DNA of 64,000 nt from Gaiella sp. (GCA_027493885.1 JAOSJZ010000001.1:1978622-2042621); one strand, 5' to 3'; numbered from the stretch's first letter, positions 28,305 to 37,289 are shown. Notes: generated by a model not told the origin, from the letters alone. Program-made: numbers and translations.

Positions 28305-29548
28305 TGCCGAGCCGTCGCTGCTCGCGCCGCACGGTGCTCGCAGGAGGCGTCGGGTTCGCCCTCGGCGGCGCGGCCGGGATCGGCGCTGCGCTGACCGCAT
28401 CGGACGAGCCGGCGTCACCGTCGGCGGAGGCGCACCCGTTCTACGGCCCGCACCAGGCCGGCATCACGACCGCCGCGCAGGACAGGCTGCATTTCGCCGC
28501 GTTCGACGTCGTGACCGACTCCCGGGCCGAGCTCGTCGAGGTGCTGCGCGCCTGGACGACGGCCGCGGCCCGGATGACGGCCGGCGAGCCGGCCGGCCGG
28601 CTCGGCCCGACGTCGGGTCCCTACGACGCACCGCCGGACGACACGGGCGAGGCGATCGGCCTGCCGCCCGCACGGCTCACGGTCACGTTCGGCTTCGGGT
28701 CGTCGCTGTTCGACGACCGCTTCGGCCTCGCCGCCCGGCGTCCCGCCGCCCTGAGGTCGCTGCCGCACTTCCCGGCGGACAACCTCGATCCGTCCCGCAG
28801 TGACGGCGACCTCTGCGTGCAGGCGTGCGCCGACGACCCGCAGATCGCGGTCCACGCCGTGCGCAACCTTGCGCGAATCGGCTTCGGCGCCGTCGCGGTG
28901 CGCTGGTCGCAACTCGGCTTCGGCCGCACCTCGTCCACGACGCGGGCGCAGGACACGCCGCGAAACCTCTTCGGCTTCAAGGACGGCACCGCGAACATCA
29001 AGGCGGAGGAGACGGACGCGCTAGCAGCCGACGTATGGGTCGCGGCCTCGAACGAGCCGCGCGAGCGGTGGCTCGAAGGAGGCAGCTACCTCGTCGCCCG
29101 CCGCATCAACATGTCGATCGAGACGTGGGACCGCCAGTCGCTGCGCGACCAGGAGACGATCATCGGGCGTAGCAAGGCGGAAGGCGCACCGCTCTCCGGT
29201 GGCGGCGAGGACACGCCGCCGAACTTCATACTCCGGGGCCGCGGCGGCCCGCTGATCGATCCAAGGTCGCACGTCGCCCTCGCGCACCCCGACGACAACG
29301 ACGGCGTGCGCATCCTCAGGCGCGGCTACAACTTCGTCGACGGCAGCACCGCTCTCGGCCGCCTCGACGCGGGCCTGTTCTTCATCGCGTTCACGAACGA
29401 TCCGCACGGCCACTACGTGCCGATGCAGACGAAGCTCTCGAAGAGCGACCTGCTCTCCGAGTACCTGCAGCACACGGCGTCGGGTCTCTTCGCGATCCCG
29501 CCGGGCGTCCGTCCTGGCGGCTACGTCGGGCAGCAGCTCTTCGCCTAG
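28304..29548 (+). CDS. efeB: EfeB: Tat-exported DyP-type heme peroxidase
   Basis: Third EfeUOB component, 414 aa. The Tat signal SRRTVLAGGVGFALGGAAG (twin Arg, residues 8-9) explains export of a folded heme protein. The DyP signature FGFKDGTANI and the proximal heme His in VALAHPDDNDGVRILRRGYN are present. EfeB proteins oxidise ferrous iron or remove iron from heme; which applies here cannot be read from sequence. TGATG overlap with efeO. Confidence 0.93.
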   Translation: MPSRRCSRRTVLAGGVGFALGGAAGIGAALTASDEPASPSAEAHPFYGPHQAGITTAAQDRLHFAAFDVVTDSRAELVEVLRAWTTAAARMTAGEPAGRLGPTSGPYDAPPDDTGEAIGLPPARLTVTFGFGSSLFDDRFGLAARRPAALRSLPHFPADNLDPSRSDGDLCVQACADDPQIAVHAVRNLARIGFGAVAVRWSQLGFGRTSSTTRAQDTPRNLFGFKDGTANIKAEETDALAADVWVAASNEPRERWLEGGSYLVARRINMSIETWDRQSLRDQETIIGRSKAEGAPLSGGGEDTPPNFILRGRGGPLIDPRSHVALAHPDDNDGVRILRRGYNFVDGSTALGRLDAGLFFIAFTNDPHGHYVPMQTKLSKSDLLSEYLQHTASGLFAIPPGVRPGGYVGQQLFA

Positions 29549-29587
29549 AGACGTGCTCCGTCCGTCGGGCGCACGGCACTCCTCGGG

Positions 29588-29617
29588 CTCTCCACACTTT
29601 CCACAGGCTTATCCCCG
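29588..29617 (+). other. Cluster of three DnaA-box-like 9-mers
   Basis: CTCTCCACA (29588-29596) and CTTTCCACA (29597-29605) are immediately adjacent tandem copies, followed three bases later by TTATCCCCG (29609-29617). Each is one to three bases from TTATCCACA. The spacer lies between efeB and ligD, 24 kb from dnaA; it also carries an alternating CG tract just upstream of ligD. A DnaA-titration or regulatory site is possible but unproven. Confidence 0.35.
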
Positions 29618-29704
29618 GCCACGAAGGCCGTGGTGTGCAGGCCTTCTTGCGAACCTGTAGAGAGCGTGTTAAGGACGCGCGCGCGCGCGTGGGATCATCG
29701 GCGC

Positions 29705-31990
29705 ATGGCAAAGCTCGACGACTACCGGCGCAAGCGCGACCCCGAGCAGACGCCCGAGCCGTTTGGCGGCGCCTCCTCGGCCGACCGGCCGCTCTTCGTG
29801 ATCCAGCGTCACGACGCGCGCCGCCTGCACTACGACCTCCGGCTCGAGCGAGACGGCGCTCTCGCGAGCTGGGCGGTGCCGAAGGGACTCCCGCTCCTGG
29901 CGGGCGAGCGCCACCTCGCCGTGCACGTCGAGGACCACCCACTGGACTACGCGTCGTTCGAAGGGGTGATCCCCGCCGGCGAGTACGGCGCCGGCACGGT
30001 CGAGCTCTGGGACCGGGGAACCTACGAGCTTCTCGAAGAGAAGCCGAACGGAGGCCTGACCGTTCACCTGCGGGGCGAGCGAGTCGACGGGACCTGGACG
30101 CTCGTCCCCGCACACCTCGACGGGGACGCGAAGAACTGGCTCCTCCTGCGCAAGGACGACGGCCCGGCGGAGAGCCGGACGCTTCGCCCGCAGCTCGCGA
30201 CGGTGACCGAGGCGCTGCCGACGGGTCCCGGGTGGCTGTACGAGCCGAAATGGGACGGGTACCGCGCAATCGTGACGATCCGCGGCGGTGAGGCGACGCT
30301 CACGAGCCGGAACGGCAACGACCTCACCGGGCGGTTCCGAGACCTCGCTCGCGCGGTCGTACACGCCGTGCGAACGCCGTCCGCCGTGCTCGACGGAGAG
30401 GTCTGCGCGGTCGACGAGAGCGGCAGGGCACGGTTCGAGGCGCTCCAGTCGGGCTCCGGCCGCCTCGTCTTGATGGTCTTCGACCTGCTGGTCCTGGACG
30501 GCGAGCCCGTTCACACGCGTCCGCTCGCGGAGCGCCGCAGGCTCCTCGAGAGCGTCCTCGAGCCCGCGTCCGAGAGCATCCGCCTCTCGCCCGCGTTCGA
30601 GGACGGCCCCGCCCTGCTCGACGCCGCGAAGGAGCAGGGGCTCGAGGGCGTCGTCGCAAAGCGCGCCGACGCGCCCTACAGGGCGGGTCGCCGCACACCC
30701 GAGTGGCAGAAGCTCAAGCTCCGGCTCGAAGACGACTTCCCGATCGTCGGCTTCACGCGCGGCGCGGGGAGGCGCGCCAGGCTCGGCGCCCTCGTCCTCG
30801 GTCGGCTCGAGGACGACGGGCTCCACTGGGCAGGCAACGTGGGATCGGGCCTTGCGGACGGAGACCTGGACAGGCTCCTCACCGCGCTCGAGCCGCACGT
30901 GCGCGCCGCGAGCCCGCTCGTTCGCGCGCCGCGCATGCCACGCGTGCGCGCCTCCGACGTCACCTGGGTCGAGCCCGTGCTCTCCGCGCAGGTCCGCTAC
31001 GCGGAGCGGACACGCGAGGGGCGCCTCCGCGCCCCCGTGTTCCTCGGGTTACGGGACGATGTCGCCGTGGAACGCCCCCCCATGGCGACCGAGCTCCGGC
31101 AGGGACGGAGGACGCTCCGGCTCTCGAACCTCGACAAGCCGTTCTGGCCCGAGGAGGGGATCACGAAGGGCGAGCTGCTCGCGTACTACCGCGACGTCGC
31201 CGAGGTGCTCGTCCCGCATCTGCGCAAGCGGCCGTTCACGATGAAGCGGTATCCCGACGGCTTCCAGGGCAAGAGCTTCTTCCAGAAGCAAGCGCCTTCG
31301 CACATGCCCGACTGGATCCAGACCGCGGCGTTCCCGGCATCGACGCGCCAGGGAGAGAGGAGGATGACCGACTACGCGCTCGTCGATGACCGCCTTGCGC
31401 TGCTGTGGATGGTGAACATGGGCTGCATCGACATGCACGCCTGGGCGTCGCGCGTCGACCGCCCCGACCGCCCCGACTGGGTGATGTTCGACCTCGACCC
31501 GTCCGACGGCGCGACCTTCGAGGACGTGATCCGGGTCGCGCTGCTCGTCCGCGAGGCGCTCGTCGCGCTCGAGCTCGAGTCGGTGCCGAAGACGAGCGGC
31601 TCGCGCGGGATCCACGTGCTCGTCCCGATCGCGAGGCGTCACGGCTTCGACGAGGCGCGCGCGTTCGCAGGGATCATCGCGGGCGCCCTCGCCCGAGCCC
31701 ATCCCGGGCTCGTGACGACCGAATGGACGAGGGCGAAGCGCAAGGGCATCCTCGTCGACGCGAACCAGAACGGTCCGGGGAAGACGACCGCGTCGGTCTA
31801 CTCGGTGCGCCCGCGGGCCGGCGCGCCCGTCTCGACGCCGCTCCGCTGGGACGAGGTCGGGCCTGGTCTCGACCCGGCGGCGTTCACGATGGACGCGGTC
31901 CTCGAGCGCGTCGCGCGTGACGGCGACCTCTTCGCGCGGGTGCTCGAGGGAGGGCAGTCGCTCGGCGCAGCGCTCCGGGCGCTGCGCTGA
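29705..31990 (+). CDS. ligD: LigD: multifunctional NHEJ DNA ligase (PE-LIG-POL)
   Basis: Repairs double-strand breaks with Ku. 761 aa with three domains in order: 3'-phosphoesterase (about 1-165; FVIQRHDARRLHYDLRLE), ATP-dependent ligase (about 170-450; adenylation Lys in YEPKWDGYRAI, then LDGEVCAVD and GVVAKR), and primase-like polymerase (about 460-755; LSNLDKPFWPEEGITKGEL, VMFDLDPSD). This order is the Pseudomonas type; mycobacterial LigD is POL-PE-LIG. No ku gene is nearby. ATG 29705 precedes the conserved LDDYRRKRDPEQTPEP. Confidence 0.93.
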   Translation: MAKLDDYRRKRDPEQTPEPFGGASSADRPLFVIQRHDARRLHYDLRLERDGALASWAVPKGLPLLAGERHLAVHVEDHPLDYASFEGVIPAGEYGAGTVELWDRGTYELLEEKPNGGLTVHLRGERVDGTWTLVPAHLDGDAKNWLLLRKDDGPAESRTLRPQLATVTEALPTGPGWLYEPKWDGYRAIVTIRGGEATLTSRNGNDLTGRFRDLARAVVHAVRTPSAVLDGEVCAVDESGRARFEALQSGSGRLVLMVFDLLVLDGEPVHTRPLAERRRLLESVLEPASESIRLSPAFEDGPALLDAAKEQGLEGVVAKRADAPYRAGRRTPEWQKLKLRLEDDFPIVGFTRGAGRRARLGALVLGRLEDDGLHWAGNVGSGLADGDLDRLLTALEPHVRAASPLVRAPRMPRVRASDVTWVEPVLSAQVRYAERTREGRLRAPVFLGLRDDVAVERPPMATELRQGRRTLRLSNLDKPFWPEEGITKGELLAYYRDVAEVLVPHLRKRPFTMKRYPDGFQGKSFFQKQAPSHMPDWIQTAAFPASTRQGERRMTDYALVDDRLALLWMVNMGCIDMHAWASRVDRPDRPDWVMFDLDPSDGATFEDVIRVALLVREALVALELESVPKTSGSRGIHVLVPIARRHGFDEARAFAGIIAGALARAHPGLVTTEWTRAKRKGILVDANQNGPGKTTASVYSVRPRAGAPVSTPLRWDEVGPGLDPAAFTMDAVLERVARDGDLFARVLEGGQSLGAALRALR

Positions 31991-32061
31991 GGGACGCCTC
32001 GAGCACGGCGGGCGTGGCGCGCGACCTCCCGTCAGTCCCCCGGGGCCGCGCTCCGCTGAGG

Positions 32062-32841
32062 CTACCCGGGGCGACTCGCCGTCACGAGCACGAGCGTGCG
32101 CGGGAGCTCCAGGCGGCCCGCCGTGCGGTACGGCAGGAGCCGCGCCTCCAGCTCGGCGACCACGGCACGGCGCTCCTCTTCGCCGAGCGCGGCATCGATC
32201 CGGCGGAAGTGCGCATTTTCAGTGGCGAGCAGCCGCCAGTGCTCGGTGGCGTCCGCCCGGGGGACGTGCTCGCGCAGGAGCTGCCCCGCGACCTCCTCGA
32301 GCCCGGACTCGCGATGTGCGCGCTCCGCGTCGGCGGGGTCGCCGAGCCGCCCGAAGGCGCGGGCAAAGGAGGCGTGCCCATCGCCGAGGACAGCGCGAAC
32401 CGCCTCGCGAGGCGCGTCGAACCAGGGGTTCTCCGGCAGCGCCGCCCAGACGACGGTTGCGATCCGACCGCCCGGTGCGAGGACACGCCGGAGCTCGCGC
32501 AGCGTCGGGACGGCGTCCCGGGGCACCATCAGCGAGAGTCTGCTCGTGACCGCGTCGAAGGACGCGTCCGCGAACGGGAGCGGCTCCCCCATGTCGGCCT
32601 CGACCAGCGTGAGGGGCACGCCCGCCTCCTCCGCGCGGCGCCGTGCCTCGGCGAGCCGCTCCGCGCTCGTGTCCATGCCCGTCACCTCGGCCCCCGCCCG
32701 GGCGAGCGCGACCGTGAGCCTCCCGGACCCACAGCCGACGTCGAGCACCCGTCGCGCGCCGGCGACCGCGCCGACGAGCTCCGGCACGCCGAACGGCGTG
32801 GAGGGGACGGGCCCTTCGTCGCTCGAGGTCACGTGCGCCAT
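32062..32841 (-). CDS. Class I SAM-dependent methyltransferase
   Basis: 259 aa. SAM motif RRVLDVGCGSGRLTVALA (about residues 30-47), motif II TGMDTSAERLAEA, and VPTLRELRRVLAPGGRIATV place it in the UbiE/Methyltransf_11 group. The substrate is unknown. ATG 32841 is supported by TACAGT 6 bp upstream, a leaderless arrangement. It stands alone between ligD (convergent) and the NDH-2 operon. Confidence 0.85.
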   Translation of the reverse strand: MAHVTSSDEGPVPSTPFGVPELVGAVAGARRVLDVGCGSGRLTVALARAGAEVTGMDTSAERLAEARRRAEEAGVPLTLVEADMGEPLPFADASFDAVTSRLSLMVPRDAVPTLRELRRVLAPGGRIATVVWAALPENPWFDAPREAVRAVLGDGHASFARAFGRLGDPADAERAHRESGLEEVAGQLLREHVPRADATEHWRLLATENAHFRRIDAALGEEERRAVVAELEARLLPYRTAGRLELPRTLVLVTASRPG

Positions 32842-32853
32842 GGGAGGACTGTA
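32842..32853 (-). promoter_or_regulatory. Leaderless -10 box of the methyltransferase gene
   Basis: On the minus strand TACAGT (32853-32848) is followed by six bases and ATG 32841. Confidence 0.5.
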
Positions 32854-32887
32854 CGCGCGGGATCCGGCGAGGCCCCTCGGGGATCCG

Positions 32888-33004
32888 TCAGCGGACGTGC
32901 TCGTCCTCGGTCGCGGCGAAGAGGGGCAGGCACGGCTCGACGCCTTCGAGCCCCACGGCGATCGGGCAGCGCCGGTTCCCGGCCGTACAGCGCCGAGACT
33001 CCAT
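32888..33004 (-). CDS. Candidate 38-aa Cys-containing small protein coupled to NDH-2
   Basis: Begins MESRRCTAGNRRCPIAVGLE and ends PLFAATEDEHVR, with Cys at 6, 13 and 25. Its ATG overlaps the NDH-2 stop by one base (TGATG), the coupling used by confirmed operon neighbours in this window. I do not recognise the family. The regular Cys spacing and the PCLPLF segment suggest a small metal-binding or membrane-surface protein. A chance open frame of this size cannot be excluded. Confidence 0.4.
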   Translation of the reverse strand: MESRRCTAGNRRCPIAVGLEGVEPCLPLFAATEDEHVR

Positions 33005-34275
33005 CACGGCTCGAGGCGGTGAGGGTGGCCGAGCGCCGACAGCTCGACGATGTCGCGGCGGAAGAAGAGCGAGACCGTCCAGTCGGTCACGACCCGCGCC
33101 TTCCGGCGGACCGTCGGCAGGGCGTAGAGGTGGTACGTGCGGGCGACGAACCAGCCGAGTAGCCCACGGAGGCGCAGGCCGGGGAGCTCGGCGATGCCCT
33201 TGTAGCGGCCGAGCGTCGCGACCTGGCCGAGCATCCGGTAGCCGTACGGCCGCGGCGGTCCCGTCAGGTTCTTCGCGAGCCGCCGCGCCTGGCGGAGCGC
33301 GTGCTGGCAGGTGGGCGGGTCGAACCGGCCCGGTGTCCGCCCGTTCGGGACGGCGGCGCAATCGCCGAGCGACCAGACGTCGTCCGTGCCCGTCACGCGC
33401 AGCGTGGCATCCACGGTGACACGGCCCCGCTCGTCGAGGGGGAGGTGAAGCGTGGCGAGGGCCGGGCTCGGCCGCACGCCGGCGGCCCAGACGAGCGTCC
33501 GCGCCGGGATGCGCGTCCCGTCGGAGAGCACCGCCTCGCGGTCGTCGAAGGACTCGAGCGTCGTGCCGACGTGGATCTCGATCCCGCGCCTGCGCTCGAG
33601 GTAGCGGTGCGTGTACTCCCCGAGCTTGCGCGGGATCTCGGAGAGGATCGCCGGCGCCGCATCCACCAGCACCCACCGCTGGCGGACGTCGCGGAGCGTC
33701 GGGTACGAGCGGCGCACGGCCTCGTGCGCGAGATCGTTCAGCTCCGCGAGCGCCTCGACACCCGCGTACCCGGCACCGACGAAGACGAAGCCGAGGTCGC
33801 GCTCGGCCTCGCCCCGGTCGAGTCGGGCCGCGGCCGACTCGAGCGAGCGAAGCAGGTGGTTGCGCAGCGCGATCGCGTCGGCGACGTCCTTGAACGCCCG
33901 CCCGTGGTCGGCGAGCCCGGGGATCGCGAACGTCCGCGGCACCGCGCCGAGCGCCACGACGAGCCGCTCGTAGGAGATCTCGTACGTGCCGCCGAGCGTC
34001 TGCGCGACGACGACCCGCCGCTCGGCAGCGCGGTCTGTGACGTGACCGAGCAGGAGCTCGGCGTGCGGGCACATCTGGCGGAGCGGGACGACGACGTGCC
34101 GGGGCTCGAGCGTGCCTGCGGCTGCCTCCGGGAGAAGCGGTGTGTAGAGCATGAAGTTGTTCGGGTTGACGATCGTCGCGCCGCGCTTGCCCAAGAGGCG
34201 CGCCACGTACGCGCCCGCGAAGCCGCCGCCGACGACGAGTGTCCCTCCCCGCGCCTCTCTGCGCTCGACCTGCAC
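33004..34275 (-). CDS. ndh: Type II NADH dehydrogenase (NDH-2) family FAD oxidoreductase
   Basis: Non-proton-pumping NADH:quinone oxidoreductase, 423 aa. FAD-binding TLVVGGGFAGAYVARLLGKR near the N-terminus, NAD(P)-binding DLGFVFVGAGYAGVEALAEL near residue 155, and the C-terminal FAD motif VWSLGDCAAVP. The C-terminal part WFVARTYHLYALPTVRRKAR would anchor it to the membrane. GTG 34275 follows GGAGG at 5 bp spacing. Ferredoxin-reductase-like functions in the same superfamily are possible. Confidence 0.87.
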   Translation of the reverse strand: MQVERREARGGTLVVGGGFAGAYVARLLGKRGATIVNPNNFMLYTPLLPEAAAGTLEPRHVVVPLRQMCPHAELLLGHVTDRAAERRVVVAQTLGGTYEISYERLVVALGAVPRTFAIPGLADHGRAFKDVADAIALRNHLLRSLESAAARLDRGEAERDLGFVFVGAGYAGVEALAELNDLAHEAVRRSYPTLRDVRQRWVLVDAAPAILSEIPRKLGEYTHRYLERRRGIEIHVGTTLESFDDREAVLSDGTRIPARTLVWAAGVRPSPALATLHLPLDERGRVTVDATLRVTGTDDVWSLGDCAAVPNGRTPGRFDPPTCQHALRQARRLAKNLTGPPRPYGYRMLGQVATLGRYKGIAELPGLRLRGLLGWFVARTYHLYALPTVRRKARVVTDWTVSLFFRRDIVELSALGHPHRLEP

Positions 34276-34343
34276 GACCGCCTCCGTCGAATCCGATCCG
34301 ATCACGCGACCGTACCCGTCCCAAACGACCAAAGGGGAAGCAC

Positions 34344-34595
34344 ATGCGCAAGCTGCTCGTGCTCGGTGCCGTCCTGGCGGCGGTGACGGTGGCTCCGGGC
34401 GCGTCCGCGTTCCACCACACGGGCCTGCCCGCGACGTTCTGTGCCGCGGAGGCCGCGGGAAGCCCGTCGAACGACAACGGGAACGCCAAGGAGGCGATCC
34501 TCGCCCACAATCCCGCCCAGTCCTTGCCGCTGCCGCCGGTGGGGACGCCCGGCAACGGCCAGGGCGACGGCGGGGAGCACTGCGCGAACGCCTGA
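34344..34595 (+). CDS. Small secreted protein
   Basis: 83 aa with a clear signal peptide (MRKLLVLGAVLAAVTVAPGA, cleavage after ASA) and a mature part of about 61 residues with two Cys (TFCAAEA and EHCANA) that could form a disulfide. ATG 34344 follows AAAGGGGA. Divergent from NDH-2 and closed by a strong terminator. No family recognised. Confidence 0.7.
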   Translation: MRKLLVLGAVLAAVTVAPGASAFHHTGLPATFCAAEAAGSPSNDNGNAKEAILAHNPAQSLPLPPVGTPGNGQGDGGEHCANA

Positions 34596-34602
34596 GAGAC
34601 CG

Positions 34603-34636
34603 GCGCCGGGGCCCGGCTGTCCGGCCCCGGCGCTTT
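34603..34636 (+). terminator. Intrinsic terminator after the small secreted protein
   Basis: GCGCCGGGGCC (34603-34613), a 9-base loop, GGCCCCGGCGC (34623-34633), then TTT. The 11-bp stem is perfect. It begins 7 bp after the stop codon of the secreted protein. Confidence 0.75.
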
Positions 34637-34645
34637 GCTACACGG

Positions 34646-35101
34646 GTGGCGCCCGGGCAACGGCAGGTGTCCGTGATCGGCAGCGGGCCGGCCCGCGTGG
34701 CCGAGGCGGAGGAAGTCGGCCGGCTTCTGGCCGAGCGCGGCTGCACCGTCGTCACCGGGGGCCTCGGTGAGGTCATGGCCGCGGCGCATCGCGGCGCGAA
34801 GGGGGTGGGCGGCACGACGGTCGCCGTCCTCCCCGGCGAGGGGCGGGCGGATGCCAACCCGTGGGCCGACCACGTCGTCGTCACGGGTGTCGGGCACGCG
34901 CGGAACCTCGCCGTTGCTGCATCCGGGGACGCCGTGATCGCGGTCGGCGGGAGCAACGGGACGCTCGCCGAGATCGCGTTCGCGCTTCTCCTCGGGCGCC
35001 CTGTCGTGCAGGTCGGCGACGGGCCGGCGGCAGTTGGCGTGGTGCGCGTCGCGACCGCGGCCGAGGCCGTCGACCGAGCGCTCGCGCTGCTCGCGGCCTG
35101 A
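34646..35101 (+). CDS. TIGR00725/LOG-like Rossmann-fold protein
   Basis: 151 aa. VSVIGSGPARVAEAEEVGRL opens a Rossmann fold, with GCTVVTGGLGEVMAAAHRGA and a modified nucleotide loop AVGGSNGTLAEIAFAL. These match the TIGR00725 family, related to cytokinin-activating LOG proteins and molybdenum-cofactor carrier proteins. GTG 34646 lies right after the terminator; GTG 34667 is an alternative that would trim seven residues. Function not known. Confidence 0.75.
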   Translation: MAPGQRQVSVIGSGPARVAEAEEVGRLLAERGCTVVTGGLGEVMAAAHRGAKGVGGTTVAVLPGEGRADANPWADHVVVTGVGHARNLAVAASGDAVIAVGGSNGTLAEIAFALLLGRPVVQVGDGPAAVGVVRVATAAEAVDRALALLAA

Positions 35102-35123
35102 CCGCGCGCCGGAACGCGTGCCC

Positions 35124-36359
35124 TCAGCCGGATGGTTGCTCGCGATGCTCTCCACTCCGGCCGAGCTCGGCGAGGCGTCGCTCGAGAAACCGACGCTCGG
35201 GCGCGTTGTCGGTGAGCGCGAGCGCGGTCCGATAGCTCTCCGCCGCCTCCTCCGCGCGCCCGAGGCGTCGGAGCAGATCGGCGCGCGCGGCGTGGCGGTA
35301 GGGATAGCCGTCCAGCCCCTCGAGCTCGTCGACGAGGGCGAGCCCCGTCTCCGCGTCACCCGCGAGCGCGATCGCGACGGCCCGGTTGAGGCGGGCGACG
35401 GGTGAGGGATCGACCGCGACCAGCGCGTCGTAGACCGCGGCGATCGTCGCGAGGTCGGTTCCCTCGGCATGGCCGGCGGCGATCGCGGCCTGCAGCTGGT
35501 AGGGGCCTGGCCGCCGGAACGACTCCGCCCGGCGGAGCACGTGGAGCCCCTCCCCGATCTCGTCGCGATCCCAGAGCGAGCGATCCTGGTCGGCGAGGAG
35601 GACGAGCTCCCCGTCGGGCGCGATGCGCGCGTCGCGGCGGGAATCCTGGAGGAGCAGGAGCGCGAGGAGGCCGAGGGCCTCCGGCTCGTCGGGCAGCAGC
35701 ACGCAGAGGAGCTTCGCGAGCCGGATCGCCTCCGCGCAGAGGTCGCGACGCACGAGCTCGTCGCCGGTCGTTGCCGCATACCCCTCGTTGAAAACGAGGT
35801 AGAGGACGCGCAGCACGTCCGCGACGCGCTCGGGGAGGACCTCGTCGGGAGGGATGCGGAACGGGATCCCGGTCTCGCGCAGCCGCCGCTTCGCGCGGAC
35901 GAGCCGCTGCGCCATCGTCGGCTCCGCGACGAGGAAGGCGCGGGCGATCCCGTTCGTTGCGAGCCCGCCCACCTCACGCAGCGTGAGCGCGATGCGCGCG
36001 TCGACCGCGAGCGCGGGGTGGCAGCAGGTGAAGACGAGCGCCAGCCGGTCGTCGGGGATCGTGCTCACGTCGGCGTCCTCGTCGGTCGAGATCACCTCGA
36101 GGCGGGCCAGGAGCTCAGCCTTGCGGGCGAAGGTCCTCTCTCGTCGGATCCGGTCGATGGCCCGGTTTCGTGCGGTCGTGACGATCCAGGCGCCGGGAGA
36201 ACGAGGCGTCCCATCGCGCGGCCAGCGCTCGAGCGCCTTCGCGAACGCGTCCTGCACCGCGTCCTCGGCGAGTGCGAGGTCGCCGAGAACGCGGGCGAGG
36301 ATCGCGACGGCTCGCGGCCACTCCTCCCGGAAGATCGCCTCGAGCGCGGGTGCGGTCAA
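35124..36359 (-). CDS. ECF sigma factor with C-terminal TPR-like extension (ECF42 type)
   Basis: 411 aa. The N-terminal third is an ECF sigma factor: region 2 (EDAVQDAFAKALERWP, then PGAWIVTTARNRAIDRIRRE) and region 4 (LTLREVGGLATNGIARAFLV). The long C-terminal part (YLVFNEGYAATTGDELVRRD, later SYRTALALTDNAPERRFLE) is the DUF6596/TPR-like extension that marks ECF42, a group without an anti-sigma factor and encoded with YCII/DGPF proteins, as here. TTG 36359 overlaps the stop of the upstream YCII gene (TTGA). Confidence 0.9.
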   Translation of the reverse strand: MTAPALEAIFREEWPRAVAILARVLGDLALAEDAVQDAFAKALERWPRDGTPRSPGAWIVTTARNRAIDRIRRERTFARKAELLARLEVISTDEDADVSTIPDDRLALVFTCCHPALAVDARIALTLREVGGLATNGIARAFLVAEPTMAQRLVRAKRRLRETGIPFRIPPDEVLPERVADVLRVLYLVFNEGYAATTGDELVRRDLCAEAIRLAKLLCVLLPDEPEALGLLALLLLQDSRRDARIAPDGELVLLADQDRSLWDRDEIGEGLHVLRRAESFRRPGPYQLQAAIAAGHAEGTDLATIAAVYDALVAVDPSPVARLNRAVAIALAGDAETGLALVDELEGLDGYPYRHAARADLLRRLGRAEEAAESYRTALALTDNAPERRFLERRLAELGRSGEHREQPSG

Positions 36360-36715
36360 CGCTCCACGACGGGCCGGATCTCGAGGGAGCCGGTCTCGGC
36401 CGTCGGGACGAGCGCGGCGATGCGGATCGCCTCGTCGAGGTCGGGCAGCGTCGTCACGAACAGGCCGCCGAGCTGCTCCTTCGTCTCGGCGAACGGCCCA
36501 TCCGTGACGACGCGCTCGCCGTCGACCACGCGCACGACCTTCGCCTCGGACGCGGCGACGAGCTCGCGACCCGCGACCCCGGGGTCCGCCTTCGCCATCT
36601 CCTCGAAGAGGGTCAGCCAGCGCGGCATCGACTCCGCGCGCCGGCGCGTTGCCTCGGCCCCCTCGAGCCCGGCCCAGGCGGACTGGTCGCCGTAGACGAG
36701 CAGTGCGTACCGCAT
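36356..36715 (-). CDS. YCII/DGPF-domain protein, copy 2
   Basis: 119 aa. MRYALLVYGDQSAWAGLEGA opens the ferredoxin-like fold; VTDGPFAETKEQLGGLFV carries the DGPF signature. These proteins regularly accompany ECF42 sigma factors and are thought to sense or regulate them; the mechanism is unknown. Its stop overlaps the sigma factor start. One base separates it from the upstream paralogue. Confidence 0.88.
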   Translation of the reverse strand: MRYALLVYGDQSAWAGLEGAEATRRRAESMPRWLTLFEEMAKADPGVAGRELVAASEAKVVRVVDGERVVTDGPFAETKEQLGGLFVTTLPDLDEAIRIAALVPTAETGSLEIRPVVER

Positions 36716-36716
36716 C

Positions 36717-37073
36717 TCAGGCCTCCGCGTCGACGTGGACGGGACGCACTTCGACAGCGCCGTGGGCCGCGGCGGGGATGCGGGCTGCCCAGTCGAGCGC
36801 GTCGTCGAACGACGCGCAGTTCAGGACGAAGTAGCCGCCGAGCGCCTCCTTGACCTCGGCGTACGGGCCGTCGCTGACGAGTCGCTCGTCGTCGCGGACG
36901 CGTACCGTCGTCGCACTCGTGGTCGCCGCGAGCTCGGCGCCGTCCACCAGCACCCCCGCCGCCCCCGCCGCGCGGGCGAACTCGGCGTACTGCTCGTACC
37001 ACGCGTCGCGCTCCACCTGCGGCATCCGCTCCCACTCGCCCTCGTCGGCGTGGATCAGCGCCAGGTACTCCAT
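36717..37073 (-). CDS. YCII/DGPF-domain protein, copy 1
   Basis: 118 aa, paralogous to the next gene: MEYLALIHADEGEWERMPQV and LVSDGPYAEVKEALGGYFVL, where the signature is DGPY instead of DGPF. ATG 37073 is preceded by GGGAAGGGAGG, a strong Shine-Dalgarno sequence. First gene of the three-gene ECF42 operon; a helically spaced repeat array lies about 220-330 bp upstream. Confidence 0.87.
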   Translation of the reverse strand: MEYLALIHADEGEWERMPQVERDAWYEQYAEFARAAGAAGVLVDGAELAATTSATTVRVRDDERLVSDGPYAEVKEALGGYFVLNCASFDDALDWAARIPAAAHGAVEVRPVHVDAEA

Positions 37074-37289
37074 TCCGTGCCTCCCTTCCCGTCGGGGATG
37101 TCGACCTGCCTTCTGACGACGATCGAAGGCAGCCGAGATCGACACGCGCTCCGTTGTCTCGCCCTCGGCGGTGCCCTCACTCGCCCTCTCCCTGCCCGTC
37201 CCTCCCGCCGTGTCCCCAACCGGTTTCCCGCGCGGACCAGGGCCCCCTGGGGGACGCGAGCCCCCTACCGGAACGATCGCACGGAACCT

